NCBI RefSeq assembly: GCF_900142185.1
Contig: NZ_FQZZ01000001.1
Span: forward strand, 124,001 to 188,000
DNA from: Lutimaribacter pacificus
Lineage (GTDB): Bacteria > Pseudomonadota > Alphaproteobacteria > Rhodobacterales > Rhodobacteraceae
Direction of reading: 5' to 3'
DNA length: 64,000 nucleotides
The notes beneath the pieces are model-generated. The model saw only the letters and a program-made list of their open reading frames with translations, was not told where the DNA came from and ran no database searches. Position 1 is the first letter of the stretch. The number at the start of each line of letters is the position of its first letter. The translations under genes were made by a program, and so were the position numbers. Below, in pieces: positions 1 through 9,903 of this stretch.

Positions 1-290
1 CTGTTGCAATGCCCGCAGGCGCGGATCAGCGTGGCGCAGACGCTGTCGCCCACGGCGATGCCCTGCACGCCATCGCCCACGGCGGTTACAATGCCCGCGG
101 CCTCGTGCCCATAGACGGCGGGCAGCGCGCCGCCGAACCCGCCCTGCCAGAACGAGATGTCGGAATGGCAGATCGCCACGGCATCGAGCGTCACTTCGAC
201 CTCGCCCATCGCGGGCGCGCGCAGGGCCACCTCTTCGATCACCAGCGGGGCGTTGAATTCGTGGCAGACGGCGGCTTTGATGGTGGGCAT
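1..290 (-). CDS. zinc-type alcohol dehydrogenase, N-terminal part, cut by window edge
   Basis: Only about 96 N-terminal residues are present; the gene runs off the left edge. The protein starts MPTIKAAVCHEF and carries AICHSDISFWQG, the GHEAAGIV zinc-site region and a C-x2-C that begins the structural-zinc lobe (RACGHCNS). This is the GroES-like N-terminal domain of medium-chain zinc alcohol dehydrogenases, closest in style to the class III/NAD-dependent group. The ATG is preceded by AGGGGAG eight bases upstream. Substrate cannot be told from this fragment. It lies downstream of the MFS gene on the same strand. Confidence 0.85.
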   Translation of the reverse strand, partial: MPTIKAAVCHEFNAPLVIEEVALRAPAMGEVEVTLDAVAICHSDISFWQGGFGGALPAVYGHEAAGIVTAVGDGVQGIAVGDSVCATLIRACGHCN

Positions 291-381
291 TTCCGTGACT
301 CCCCTGAGATTTTCTTGCGGTGGAGCCTGCCTTCTGCGGGCAGGGCGCGCAAGGTGAAAGTCTTTTGCGCGATGCGGAATA

Positions 382-1584
382 TCAGGCGATCCGCGGGCTG
401 ACGCGGCGGCGGAACAGCACGAGGCTGACCGCCATCAGAACCGCCGCCAAAAGGAACGGCGCGCCGGGCATGTAGACGGGGGCACCCGCGCCGGTGAAGG
501 CGGCGAAGGTCTGGGTCATCACCACCGGGGCCAGGATCATGGCGACCGAGGTGACGCTGGTCAGCACGCCTTGCAATTCGCCCTGCGCGTTGTCGGGCGT
601 CAGGCGCGACAGGATGCCGTGCAGGGCCGGTGCGCCGACAGCGCCGATGGCCGTGACGGGGATCAGCAGCAACACGGCGGTGCCGCTGGTGACAAGGCCC
701 AGGATGACAAGGCTGACCACCTCGACCGAAAGGCCGAAGATCACGGTTATCCGCTCTCCCATCACGCGGATCGCGGGACGAACCAGCGCGCCCTGCACGA
801 TGGCCATCGAGATGCCGTAGACCGCAAGGCTGACGCCGATCAGGCCGGGCGACCAGCCGAACCGCTCGGCGGTGAAATAGGCCCAGACCGCGGGATAGAC
901 CATGGTGGCCACCTGGAAGAAGAAGAACACCCATAACAGCGCGGTCAGGTCCGGCAGCCGTGCCACCGCGCGAAACGCGCCGAACGGGTTGGCGCGGGCC
1001 CTGTCGAACGGGCGGCGGGTGGCGTCTGTCACGGTTTCGCGCAGCACCGCCCAGCCAAGGGTGACATTGGCCAGCGACAGCGCGGCGGCGGCGTAGAACG
1101 GCGCGCGCGTGCCGAACTCGGCCAGCAGCCCGCCCAGCATCGGGCCAAAGACGAACCCCACCCCGAAGCCCGCGCCGATCAGCCCGAAATTGCGCGCCTT
1201 GTCCTGCGGGGTCGAGATATCGGCCATATAGGCGGTGGCGGTGGCGTTCGTGGCCGCGGTGATCCCGCCGAAGATGCGCCCCGCCAGCAGCAGCCAGATC
1301 GAGCCCGCCAGCGCCATCACCACGTAATCCAGCGCCATCGCCAGCAGCGAGACAAGCATCACCGGCCGCCGCCCGAAGGCATCCGAGAGGTTGCCGACAA
1401 GCGGCGCGAACAGGAATTGCATTACCGCGAAACTGGCTGCCAGCAGCCCGCCCCAGATCGCCGCGCCGGAAATGTCGCCGCCATTCACCTCGCGGATCAG
1501 TTCGGGCATGACCGGCAGGATCAGCCCGATCCCCATCGCGTTGAGGATGACGGTCAGCAGGATGAAAAAGACGGGCAGACGCAT
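382..1584 (-). CDS. TetA-like MFS efflux transporter
   Basis: A 400-residue protein with about twelve hydrophobic segments and the MFS motif A loop GNLSDAFGRRPV at residues 64-75. The opening (ILNAMGIGLILPVMP) and the second-helix region resemble the TCR/TetA branch of drug:H+ antiporters in the inner membrane. The open frame extends further upstream, but ATG at 1584 starts directly before the first helix and has AAGG seven bases upstream, so it is preferred. TetA-like proteins in this group are often general multidrug or unknown-substrate pumps; tetracycline resistance is not implied. The region upstream faces a divergent SGNH gene across 137 bp. Confidence 0.85.
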   Translation of the reverse strand: MRLPVFFILLTVILNAMGIGLILPVMPELIREVNGGDISGAAIWGGLLAASFAVMQFLFAPLVGNLSDAFGRRPVMLVSLLAMALDYVVMALAGSIWLLLAGRIFGGITAATNATATAYMADISTPQDKARNFGLIGAGFGVGFVFGPMLGGLLAEFGTRAPFYAAAALSLANVTLGWAVLRETVTDATRRPFDRARANPFGAFRAVARLPDLTALLWVFFFFQVATMVYPAVWAYFTAERFGWSPGLIGVSLAVYGISMAIVQGALVRPAIRVMGERITVIFGLSVEVVSLVILGLVTSGTAVLLLIPVTAIGAVGAPALHGILSRLTPDNAQGELQGVLTSVTSVAMILAPVVMTQTFAAFTGAGAPVYMPGAPFLLAAVLMAVSLVLFRRRVSPRIA

Positions 1585-1721
1585 GGGCAACCTTCGACCG
1601 GGTGCGGTGACGATAGGCCGGGTCGCGCGGCAGGGAAAGCGGTGACGTCGGGGCGTTGAAACGGCAGGGGCAATGCGGTTGAGTGGTGGCGAACCCGGAA
1701 AGCGATGGCAGGGAAACGGAT

Positions 1722-2450
1722 ATGAACAGACGCCGGATGCTTTTGCTGGCAGGCATGGGGCTGGCGGCAACGGGCGCAGCCGGCGCCGGCGCGGTGTTGC
1801 GCCTGCACAGCACGCCGCGGCGCACTCCCTTGCTGACCGGGGCGCATATGTCGGAGTTGCTGGCACGGGAACTGTCCCGGCCCCGCGTCCTGTTCATCGG
1901 CAATTCCATGCTGCTGCGCCATGACGTTCCGACCCGCGTGGCCGGGCTGGCAAAGGCTGACGGGGTGCCGATCGGCGTGGCGACACTGGCCGCCACCGGC
2001 GCAAGGCTGGTCGAGACCATGCGTATTGCCGGGATCGGCGCGGTCCTGCGACGCGGGTGGGATACGGTCGTGGTGCATGATTTCACCGGCACGCCGCTGC
2101 GCGCGGTCGACCGTTGGGGATCGGCGCTGGCAATTGGTCGGATCGCCCGGCTTGCCGCGCCCGCGCCACTGCTGCTTTGCCCGCCCTTTCCGGCGGCAAC
2201 GGGTCATCCCGTCTACGAGCGGGCCGGGCTGCTGGCGCGGGTGCCCGACGGCCCGCGCGATTTCGCCGACCGCACGATGGCGCATTACGGCGGGCTGGGG
2301 CATCCGGTGACCGACCTGCCGCATCGCTGGCTCGACGCCGTCGGGGCGGGGCAGGGGCTTTATGCCCGGGACGGGCATCATGCCAGCGTCGCAGGGGCCG
2401 ATTTCATGGCCGAACGGATCTGGGATGCGCTGCGCGGGATGTTGGCTTAG
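1722..2450 (+). CDS. SGNH/GDSL-like exported protein
   Basis: A 242-residue protein starting MNRRRMLLLAG, an arginine-rich N-terminus followed by a hydrophobic stretch to about residue 27, which fits a signal peptide or membrane anchor. VLFIGNS (Ser62) matches SGNH block I and RDGHHAS (Asp217, His220) matches the D-x2-H block V, so a hydrolase or acyl-esterase activity outside the cytoplasm is likely. The typical block III asparagine is not obvious. ATG 1722 is chosen because it begins the signal-like segment; an in-frame ATG at 1683 would precede it with a charged extension. It ends 17 bp from a convergent flavoprotein gene. Confidence 0.65.
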   Translation: MNRRRMLLLAGMGLAATGAAGAGAVLRLHSTPRRTPLLTGAHMSELLARELSRPRVLFIGNSMLLRHDVPTRVAGLAKADGVPIGVATLAATGARLVETMRIAGIGAVLRRGWDTVVVHDFTGTPLRAVDRWGSALAIGRIARLAAPAPLLLCPPFPAATGHPVYERAGLLARVPDGPRDFADRTMAHYGGLGHPVTDLPHRWLDAVGAGQGLYARDGHHASVAGADFMAERIWDALRGMLA

Positions 2451-2467
2451 CCCTTCAGGTCACCGGG

Positions 2468-4504
2468 TCAATTCGCCACCATCAGCCTGAGCGCATCGTA
2501 GATCGCCGCATGGGTGTTGCGGGCGCTGACCGCGTCGCCGATGCGGAACAGGCGGAACCTGCCTTCGGGGTTTCTGTCCAGCATCTGCGGCTGCCGCGCG
2601 ATAAAGGCGCCGTGGTCAAGCTCGCCCAGGTTGCGGGACAGCGGCTTGAGGTCGAAATAGAGCGCGTCCAGCGGCACCGTGCCGTGATTCACCACCACCT
2701 GGTCGAAATGGCGGGTTTCGGTATGGGGGCTGTAGTCGGTGCCGATCGTCGCTTTCAGGCGGTTGCCGTCGCGGGCCACGGATTTCAGCCGGTAGGTCAC
2801 CGTGAAACGCGCCTGCTTGTCCTGCAGGCTGCGCATGTAGGGCACAAGGTTCATGCCCATCACCTCGGGCGCGAAGCTGCGGTCGGGTGTCATGATCTCG
2901 ACCCGCGCGCCGGTATCGGCGATCACCCCGGCCGCCATCAGCGCCGGGTGGTCGCCCGCGTCGTCGAAGATCAGAACGTCCTGACCGGGTTTCGCATCGC
3001 CCGACAGGATGTCCCAGGCGCTGACCACAAGCTCATTGCCGGACTCAAGGATTTCGGTGTCGGGTATCCCGCCGGTGGCGACGATTACGATATCGGGGTC
3101 CAGCGCGGTGACATCCGCCGCCTCGGCCCATGTGTTGAAGCGGAACTCGACATCGCGGGCGGCGCATTGCGCCATGCGCCAGTCGACGATGCCGATCATT
3201 TCCGAGCGGCGCCTGTCCTGCGCGGTCAGCCGTACCTGCCCGCCGGGCTGGTCGGCGGCCTCGAACACCGTCACGCGATGGCCACGCCCGGCGGCGACGC
3301 GCGCGGCCTCGAGCCCGCCGGGGCCTGCACCGACGATGACCACCCGTTTCGCGCGGTCGGCGGCGGGAATGACCTGCGGCAGCTCCAGCTCGCGCCCGGT
3401 GGCGGCGTTGTGGATGCACAGCGCCTCGCCGCCCTGGTAGATGCGGTCGAGGCAATAGGTGGCGCCGACGCAGGGGCGGATATCGTCCTCGCGCCCGGCC
3501 ATGATCTTGGCCACGATATGCGGATCAGCGATATGGGCGCGGGTCATGCCCACCATGTCAAGCTGCCCGGTGGCGACGGCATGGCGGGCGGTGGCCACGT
3601 CGGGGATGCGCGCGGCGTGGAACGTGGGCAGCCCCACCTCGGCACGGATGCGGCCCGCGAAATCCAGGTGTGGCGCATAGGCCATGCCCTGCACCGGGAT
3701 CACGTCGGTCAGGTCGGCGTCGGTTTCGACGCGCCCGCGGATGACGTTCAGGAAATCGACCTGCCCGGAGTCGCGCAGGCGCTTGCCGATCTCGATCCCC
3801 TCCTCGGTGGAGATGCCGTCAGGCGCTAGATCGTCGGCGGTATAGCGCAGCCCGACGATGAAATCGGGGCCGACCCGGTCGCGGATCGCCGCCAGCACCT
3901 TGAGCGAGAATGCCATACGCGCGTCCAGGTCGCCGTTCCACGGTGCATCCAGTGCGTTCTGGCGGCGCGACCAGAAGGCATCCATCAGATGCCCGTAAGC
4001 CTCAAGCTCGATCCCGTCCAGCCCGGCGGCCTGCATCCGTTCGGCGGCGTCGGCGTAATCGGCGATGATACGGGCGATGTCCCAATCCTCCATCACCTTG
4101 GGAAAGGCGCGGTGCGCCGGTTCGCGCATCCCCGAGGGCGCGAGCGAGGGCAGCCAGTCGCCCTTGTTCCAGCCCGTGCGCCAGCCCAGATGCGTCAGCT
4201 GGATCATCACCGCGCAGCCGTGATCGTGGCATTCATCGGCCAGCTTCTTCAGCCACGGCACCACCTCGTCACGATAGGCCAGCACGTTGTTGAAGGCGGG
4301 CGGGCTGTCGCGGCTGACGATGGCCGAGCCGGCGGTCATGGTCATCGCCACGCCGCCCCGCGCGCGTTCGACGTGATAGGCGCGATAGCGGTCCTTGGGC
4401 AGCCCGTCCTCGGGATAGGCGGGTTCGTGCGCGGTGGTCATGATCCGGTTCTTCAGGGTCAGGTGTTTCAACCGATAGGGCTGAAGCAGCGGATCGTTCG
4501 ACAT
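2468..4504 (-). CDS. TMADH/DgcA-like NADH:flavin oxidoreductase, probable N-demethylase
   Basis: A 678-residue two-part flavoprotein. Residues 1-370 form an old-yellow-enzyme FMN barrel and residues 385-678 an FAD/NAD(P) module (VVIVGAGPGGLEAA near 388-401). This layout is that of trimethylamine dehydrogenase, dimethylglycine demethylase DgcA, N-methylproline (stachydrine) demethylase and dienoyl-CoA reductase. The linker holds Cys345, Cys351 and Cys363, but the position of the second cluster cysteine is Ala348. The family normally oxidises methylated amines and passes electrons on. An N-methylated amine substrate is inferred, and the dimethylglycine-dehydrogenase-like gene at 46.1 kb fits that. 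No neighbour fixes the substrate. Confidence 0.8.
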   Translation of the reverse strand: MSNDPLLQPYRLKHLTLKNRIMTTAHEPAYPEDGLPKDRYRAYHVERARGGVAMTMTAGSAIVSRDSPPAFNNVLAYRDEVVPWLKKLADECHDHGCAVMIQLTHLGWRTGWNKGDWLPSLAPSGMREPAHRAFPKVMEDWDIARIIADYADAAERMQAAGLDGIELEAYGHLMDAFWSRRQNALDAPWNGDLDARMAFSLKVLAAIRDRVGPDFIVGLRYTADDLAPDGISTEEGIEIGKRLRDSGQVDFLNVIRGRVETDADLTDVIPVQGMAYAPHLDFAGRIRAEVGLPTFHAARIPDVATARHAVATGQLDMVGMTRAHIADPHIVAKIMAGREDDIRPCVGATYCLDRIYQGGEALCIHNAATGRELELPQVIPAADRAKRVVIVGAGPGGLEAARVAAGRGHRVTVFEAADQPGGQVRLTAQDRRRSEMIGIVDWRMAQCAARDVEFRFNTWAEAADVTALDPDIVIVATGGIPDTEILESGNELVVSAWDILSGDAKPGQDVLIFDDAGDHPALMAAGVIADTGARVEIMTPDRSFAPEVMGMNLVPYMRSLQDKQARFTVTYRLKSVARDGNRLKATIGTDYSPHTETRHFDQVVVNHGTVPLDALYFDLKPLSRNLGELDHGAFIARQPQMLDRNPEGRFRLFRIGDAVSARNTHAAIYDALRLMVAN

Positions 4505-4635
4505 GCCGGCGGCCTTTCCTGCGGGATCGTGCCGTCAGGGTTCCGCCTGTGCCCCGCCCTGTCAAGCGCCGCGCGCGACAGGCCGTGTCGCGGATGCGCC
4601 AACCGGGCGCGGCGCCGGCGGTTGCGTCGCGCCGT

Positions 4636-4656
4636 GAGTATTTTCGGAACGATGAA
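4636..4656 (-). repeat. stop-proximal 21-bp motif, copy 1
   Basis: Read on the minus strand this is TTCATCGTTCCG followed by AAAATACTC. It begins 5 nt after the stop codon of the alpha/beta hydrolase gene on the same strand. Four other copies occur at 8062, 28505, 49308 and 60916. Confidence 0.8.
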
Positions 4657-4661
4657 ACCGG

Positions 4662-5387
4662 TCAGCCGGGCCGGGCCTGCCCTTTTGCGAAATCGTGCAG
4701 TATCGCCGCCAGATCGCGCGGTTTTGCGAAGAACGGCGAATGCGAGCAGTCCATCGTGACGACATGATCGGCGGGCCAGTCCCGCGTCATGGTGACCTGG
4801 TATTCCGGCGGGATCGTGCGGTCCTCGGAACAGCGGATATAGCGGCGCGGGATATGCGACGACCGTTCGGTGACCGTCACCGGAACCGAGGTCGGCTGCG
4901 TCGCCTGGATGCACAGGTTGGCGGCGGCAAACTCGACGGTGCCGGGCGGGCAGTCATGGTAAAAGCGGTCGTGCAGGATATCGTCGGGAACGGTCCAGCC
5001 CTTCCTGTCCGGGGTCATGCGGATATGCGGCAAAAGCGGCTGATAGGGCGCCTCCATCCGCATCTGGGCAAGGCTCAGGCCGGGTTTCGGGACATAGGCG
5101 CAGAGATAGATCAGCATCTGCACCATGTCCGGCGCGCGTTCGGCGGCAAGCGTGATCGGATAGCCACCCATGGAATGCCCGACCACGATCGCCGGGGTGT
5201 CGAGCGCATCGGCGATCGCGTCGGCATAGCCGTCCAGCGTCACCTGCGCATAGGGCGTGCCGTCCTGCCCGTGCCCCGGCAGGTCGATGGCGCGGGCATT
5301 GTGCCCCAGCGCGGTGAGTTCGGGGATCAGGTCGCGCCAGCACCATGCGCCATGGGCGGAGCCGTGGATCAGAAGGAAATCGCTCAT
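4662..5387 (-). CDS. alpha/beta hydrolase (salicylate-esterase/HNL-like)
   Basis: A 241-residue single-domain alpha/beta hydrolase. HGSAHGAWCW near the N-terminus forms the oxyanion region, GHSMGGY holds the nucleophilic serine, and CSHSPFFAKP near the C-terminus holds the catalytic histidine. This spacing fits the plant methyl-salicylate esterase/hydroxynitrile lyase and pyrethroid-esterase branch, common as uncharacterised esterases in Rhodobacteraceae. It is cytosolic, with no signal peptide. It reads in the same direction as the TMADH-like gene downstream but 157 bp separate them, so co-transcription is uncertain. The true ester substrate is unknown. Confidence 0.8.
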   Translation of the reverse strand: MSDFLLIHGSAHGAWCWRDLIPELTALGHNARAIDLPGHGQDGTPYAQVTLDGYADAIADALDTPAIVVGHSMGGYPITLAAERAPDMVQMLIYLCAYVPKPGLSLAQMRMEAPYQPLLPHIRMTPDRKGWTVPDDILHDRFYHDCPPGTVEFAAANLCIQATQPTSVPVTVTERSSHIPRRYIRCSEDRTIPPEYQVTMTRDWPADHVVTMDCSHSPFFAKPRDLAAILHDFAKGQARPG

Positions 5388-5429
5388 GCCCGGTGTTGTG
5401 GCACGAAATCCCGGCCACGGGAACAGGGA

Positions 5430-5945
5430 TCATCGCGCGATGTCGCGCGCGCTCAGCCGGTAGGCCTTGCCGAAGCCGCCGTTCAGCAGGGCGTCGGAGA
5501 CCGTGAACCGGACCAGGCGGAAATCGGGAAAGTCGATATAGAGCTTCGACTTGGGGCGCTGGTCCAGGTAGCGGGCGCGCAGGGTGGCGTGATCGGTGCT
5601 GTCGCGCGGAACCAGCGCCGCGCGGGCGTGCAGCGTCAGGCGCGGATGGGTCAGGGGATCGCCCCTGTTGCCCGGCTCACCGATCAGCAGCGCGCAATCG
5701 GGCGTGGTCTCCAGCGCCTGAGTATGCGGCGCAAGGCCCGAGATCAGCGAAACCGGCCCGCCCGCATCGTCGGTGGCCAGCGCGATACGGCTGACCGAGG
5801 GCAGGGCGGTGCCCGGCCGGACCACGGCCAGCGCGGCATATGCGGCGGTGTCGATCAGGTCGCGTGCGATGCGGCGGGCCGTGTCGTCGGCGGGTTGGAA
5901 CAGGTCATTTTCGGGCATTGCGGGCGCTTTTTCCAGTGGGGACAT
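5430..5945 (-). CDS. HugZ-like pyridoxamine-phosphate-oxidase-fold protein
   Basis: A 171-residue protein with a split-barrel flavin/heme-binding fold (LATDDAGGPVSLISGLAPHTQALETTPDCALLIG is the characteristic central region, in part). Members such as HugZ and HutZ bind heme or flavin, and many in this family are uncharacterised. The C-terminal DUF2470 domain of longer HugZ proteins is missing. Two starts are possible: ATG 5945, used here, or ATG 5918, which has GGAAAAA upstream at a long distance. It lies 42 bp upstream of the alpha/beta hydrolase on the same strand, between that gene and pcaD. Confidence 0.7.
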   Translation of the reverse strand: MSPLEKAPAMPENDLFQPADDTARRIARDLIDTAAYAALAVVRPGTALPSVSRIALATDDAGGPVSLISGLAPHTQALETTPDCALLIGEPGNRGDPLTHPRLTLHARAALVPRDSTDHATLRARYLDQRPKSKLYIDFPDFRLVRFTVSDALLNGGFGKAYRLSARDIAR

Positions 5946-6028
5946 CGGGTTGCGCCCTTGGGCGTGCCTGTCCCATCTGTCGCGCGGCGCGCGCGGATTG
6001 GCAAGGGCCCTACCCGTCGCTGCGGCGA

Positions 6029-6816
6029 TCAGGCATGGCCGGTTTCCGCGATGAACCCGTTGAGGATGCGGGCATACTCCCCGGGTTTTTCCACGCAGGG
6101 CAGGTGCCCCGCGCCCCGGATCAGCGCGAATTTCGATCCCGGTATCAGGTCCACGGTTTCGCGCACCAGGTCGGGCGGGGTCGATCCGTCCTCGGACCCG
6201 GCGATGCCGAGCGCGGGCAGGCGCAACCCGCTGGTGGGGGTGTAGAAATCGGTGCCCGCGATCGCGGCCGAACATCCCGCATACCCTTCGGGCGGCTGCC
6301 GCACCAGCATGTTGCGCCAGGCGTGAAACTCTTCCGTCTCGCGGAAGGACGCGGAAAACCACCGTTCCATGATGGCATCGGCCAGCGCCTCGATCCCGCC
6401 CGTTTTCACGGCGGCGATGCGGTCGGCCCACATGTCGGCGGTGCCGATCTTGGCGCCGGTATTCGACAGCACCACCGCGCGCACCATGTCCATGCGCTTC
6501 ACCGCCAGCCCCTGCGCGATCATGCCGCCGATGGACAGGCCCACCAGCAGGCAATCGCGCACGCCAAGGTGATCGAGCAACCGTTCCAGATCGCCCACCA
6601 GCGTGCCCATCTTGTAGGGGCCGGGCGTCACCCCGCTCAGGCCGTGGCCGCGCTTGTCGTAGCGGATGATGCGCAAACCGGCGGGCAGCAGGGGCACGAC
6701 CTTGTCCCAGAGGCGCAGATCGGTGCCCAGCGAATTGACAAAGACGATGGGCGCGCCGTTCGGGTCGCCCTCGTCGGTATAGTGGACCTTGAGGCCCTTC
6801 AGGTCGGCGACATGCA

Positions 6817-6817
<1 letters not shown>
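6029..6817 (-). CDS. pcaD: 3-oxoadipate enol-lactonase
   Basis: A 262-residue alpha/beta hydrolase whose start codon overlaps the pobA stop (TGATG), so it is translated with pobA. GLSIGGM holds the nucleophilic serine, SEDGSTPP the acid region and GAGHLPCVEKP the histidine, which is the PcaD pattern. It hydrolyses 3-oxoadipate enol-lactone to 3-oxoadipate in the protocatechuate branch of the beta-ketoadipate pathway. The remaining genes of that branch (pcaG, pcaH, pcaB, pcaC, and the pcaQ regulator) are not in the window and must lie elsewhere. Confidence 0.9.
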
Positions 6818-8172
<1,355 letters not shown>

Positions 8173-8186
8173 CTATGCAGGGCGCC

Positions 8187-8849
8187 ATGTGCGGACGTTT
8201 CACCCTGACCCAGACCCCCGACGCGCTGGCGCAGCTTTTCGGCGCGGTTCTGGCCAATGACCTGCCGGACCTGCCCGATTACAACATCTGCCCCACGGCC
8301 CGCGTCCTTTCGGTCGTGTCGGCGGGGGGCGGGCGGCGCATCGGGGCGATGCGCTGGGGGTTTCTGCCGCACTGGTACAAGAGCCCCACGGATGGCCCCC
8401 TGCTGATCAACGCGCGGGCCGAAACGATCGCCGACAAGCCCGCCTTTCGCAGTGCAGTGCGCAAGCGGCGCTGCCTGATCCCGGCCGACGGGTTCTACGA
8501 ATGGGAAAAGGATGACGAGGGCCGCCGCCTGCCCTGGTATGTCACCCGCAGCGACGGGGCGCCGATGATCTTTGCCGGTGTCTGGCAGATGTGGGGGCCG
8601 GAAGAGGCGCGGATACCCGCCTGCGCCATCGTCACCACCGGGGCGGGCCCCGATGTCGAGACCATCCACCACCGCCAGCCGGTGATACTCGACCCCGGTC
8701 AATGGGGGCTGTGGCTGGGGGAGGAAGGCACAGGCGCGGTAAAATGCCTTCAGGCCGCCCCGCAGGGCAGCCTGACTGCGACGCGCGTCGATCCGCGCGT
8801 CAATTCGAACCGGGCCAGCGGGGCCGAACTGGTCCGTCCGCTGGCCTGA
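8187..8849 (+). CDS. SOS response-associated peptidase family (YedK/HMCES)
   Basis: A 220-residue SRAP protein. Its start is fixed by MCGRF, because Cys2 becomes the N-terminal catalytic residue after methionine removal and forms a thiazolidine link with abasic sites in single-stranded DNA. Other family marks are YNICPTAR, the NARAETI region, PADGFYEWEK and IHHRQPVIL with the active-site histidine (most members have M where Q stands). It protects abasic sites at replication forks. The gene is single, divergent from pobA and convergent with the cupredoxin-like gene, whose stop is 6 bp away. Confidence 0.92.
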   Translation: MCGRFTLTQTPDALAQLFGAVLANDLPDLPDYNICPTARVLSVVSAGGGRRIGAMRWGFLPHWYKSPTDGPLLINARAETIADKPAFRSAVRKRRCLIPADGFYEWEKDDEGRRLPWYVTRSDGAPMIFAGVWQMWGPEEARIPACAIVTTGAGPDVETIHHRQPVILDPGQWGLWLGEEGTGAVKCLQAAPQGSLTATRVDPRVNSNRASGAELVRPLA

Positions 8850-8855
8850 GGCTGG

Positions 8856-9251
8856 TCAGTCTTCGAGCACCGGCGCGTCGAAGCTCAGCATACCGTGCAT
8901 GACGTTGCCTTCTTCGTCGGTGTCGGCCTCCTGCTCGGCGGTGGCGCCGCCTTCGCCGACGGTGCCCTCGGTCGCGGACGTGCCGAAATAGTCGGTGGGC
9001 ATGTCTTCGGTCACGGTCAGCACGAACTGGTCACCGGTGTTCAGGCTGGGCGTGACGAAATGGAACGTGTCGCCGAAAACCGTGCGGGGTGTTTCGGAGG
9101 CATTCTCGATCACCACGGTATCGCCGGGCTGGACATAGGTGATCTCGGGGAAGAAGGCGCCATCGAGGATGGTGACCTCATGCTCGGCTGCATAAGCGCC
9201 GGCGGAAATCAGTCCAAATGCAAATGCCGCGGCAGCAGTCTTGCGTAGCAT
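8856..9251 (-). CDS. secreted cupredoxin-like protein without obvious copper ligands
   Basis: A 131-residue protein with a clear signal peptide (MLRKTAAAAFAFGLISAGAYA) and a strong AGGAGA site. The mature part has the pattern of a cupredoxin beta-sandwich (FFPEITYVQPGDTVVIENAS), as in plastocyanin/azurin-like proteins. It has no cysteine in the mature part and lacks the usual His-Cys-His-Met copper site, so electron transfer is doubtful. The tail is rich in Glu, Asp and Gly. Its periplasmic role is unknown. Confidence 0.6.
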   Translation of the reverse strand: MLRKTAAAAFAFGLISAGAYAAEHEVTILDGAFFPEITYVQPGDTVVIENASETPRTVFGDTFHFVTPSLNTGDQFVLTVTEDMPTDYFGTSATEGTVGEGGATAEQEADTDEEGNVMHGMLSFDAPVLED

Positions 9252-9380
9252 GTCGTATCTCCTGTCAACAAGCGCCCCACCCGTCACAGAATCATGTCCA
9301 AACGGATAGTCGGGAAATACGGCAGGAATAGGGCAGCCCGCGGCCGGCCCTTGGCCCGCGCGCCGCGGAAAGCCCCCGTG

Positions 9381-9680
9381 TCAGGCCGGATCGGCGGCCG
9401 GTGTCAGGCTTTCCCAGTGTTCGCCCATGGCCACGATGCACGAGGTGCCGTTGGCATAGCTTTGCACCAGCGTCCAGTCGCCCGTGCGCGGGGAAATCCA
9501 GACCTGAAGCACCGCGTCGGGGCCGCGCAGGCCCTGGCCCTGCTTTTGCGCGCCGTGGACCTGGCTGAGCCGCTGTTCAAGCCGGGCGGTGGCATCGCAG
9601 ATGACATCGGCCAGCTGCGCGGTGCCGGTATGCGGCGCCAGCATAAGGGCGCCGATAAGGAAGGCGGATTTCAGCGTCAT
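9381..9680 (-). CDS. small secreted protein of unknown function
   Basis: A 99-residue protein with a signal peptide to about residue 21 (MTLKSAFLIGALMLAPHTGTA). The mature part holds two cysteines (ICDAT and TSCIV) that could form a disulfide. The tail GTSCIVAMGEHWE with preceding W and S/T-rich strands is seen in short periplasmic proteins of this family in Rhodobacteraceae. Function is not known. The region upstream, 9681-9903, carries the phnC promoter in the opposite direction. Confidence 0.7.
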   Translation of the reverse strand: MTLKSAFLIGALMLAPHTGTAQLADVICDATARLEQRLSQVHGAQKQGQGLRGPDAVLQVWISPRTGDWTLVQSYANGTSCIVAMGEHWESLTPAADPA

Positions 9681-9800
9681 GGCCCGAGCCTAGCACCGGC
9701 TGCGCGGTTTGTAACGGTTTTATGACCGGCTGTGGATAACCGGGAAGACCGAAAGGCGCCAGATACTTGGCGGCACCCGCCCGGGGTGCGGCGGCGGTGC

Positions 9801-9818
9801 GTGTCACATGGCTGTTTC
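9801..9818 (+). promoter_or_regulatory. candidate Pho box upstream of phnC
   Basis: GTGTCAC at 9801 and CTGTTTC at 9812 are two heptamers with an 11-bp period, as in PhoB sites (consensus CTGTCAT repeated every 11 bp). Each deviates at two positions. The site lies about 90 bp before phnC, and phosphate control is expected for this gene. No -10 box was identified. Confidence 0.4.
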
Positions 9819-9903
9819 AAAAGCTTCAAGACTTTGAGTCAAAACCGTCAAGAAACTTTGTTCCCCGCCCGGTATCCGCCCTGTCGACACCAGGGGGAAA
9901 CCG

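Noticed and set aside
382-1584. Tetracycline resistance gene on a mobile element
   Set aside because: The pump is TetA-like only at family level. No TetR-type gene, integrase or insertion sequence is nearby and base composition matches the surroundings.
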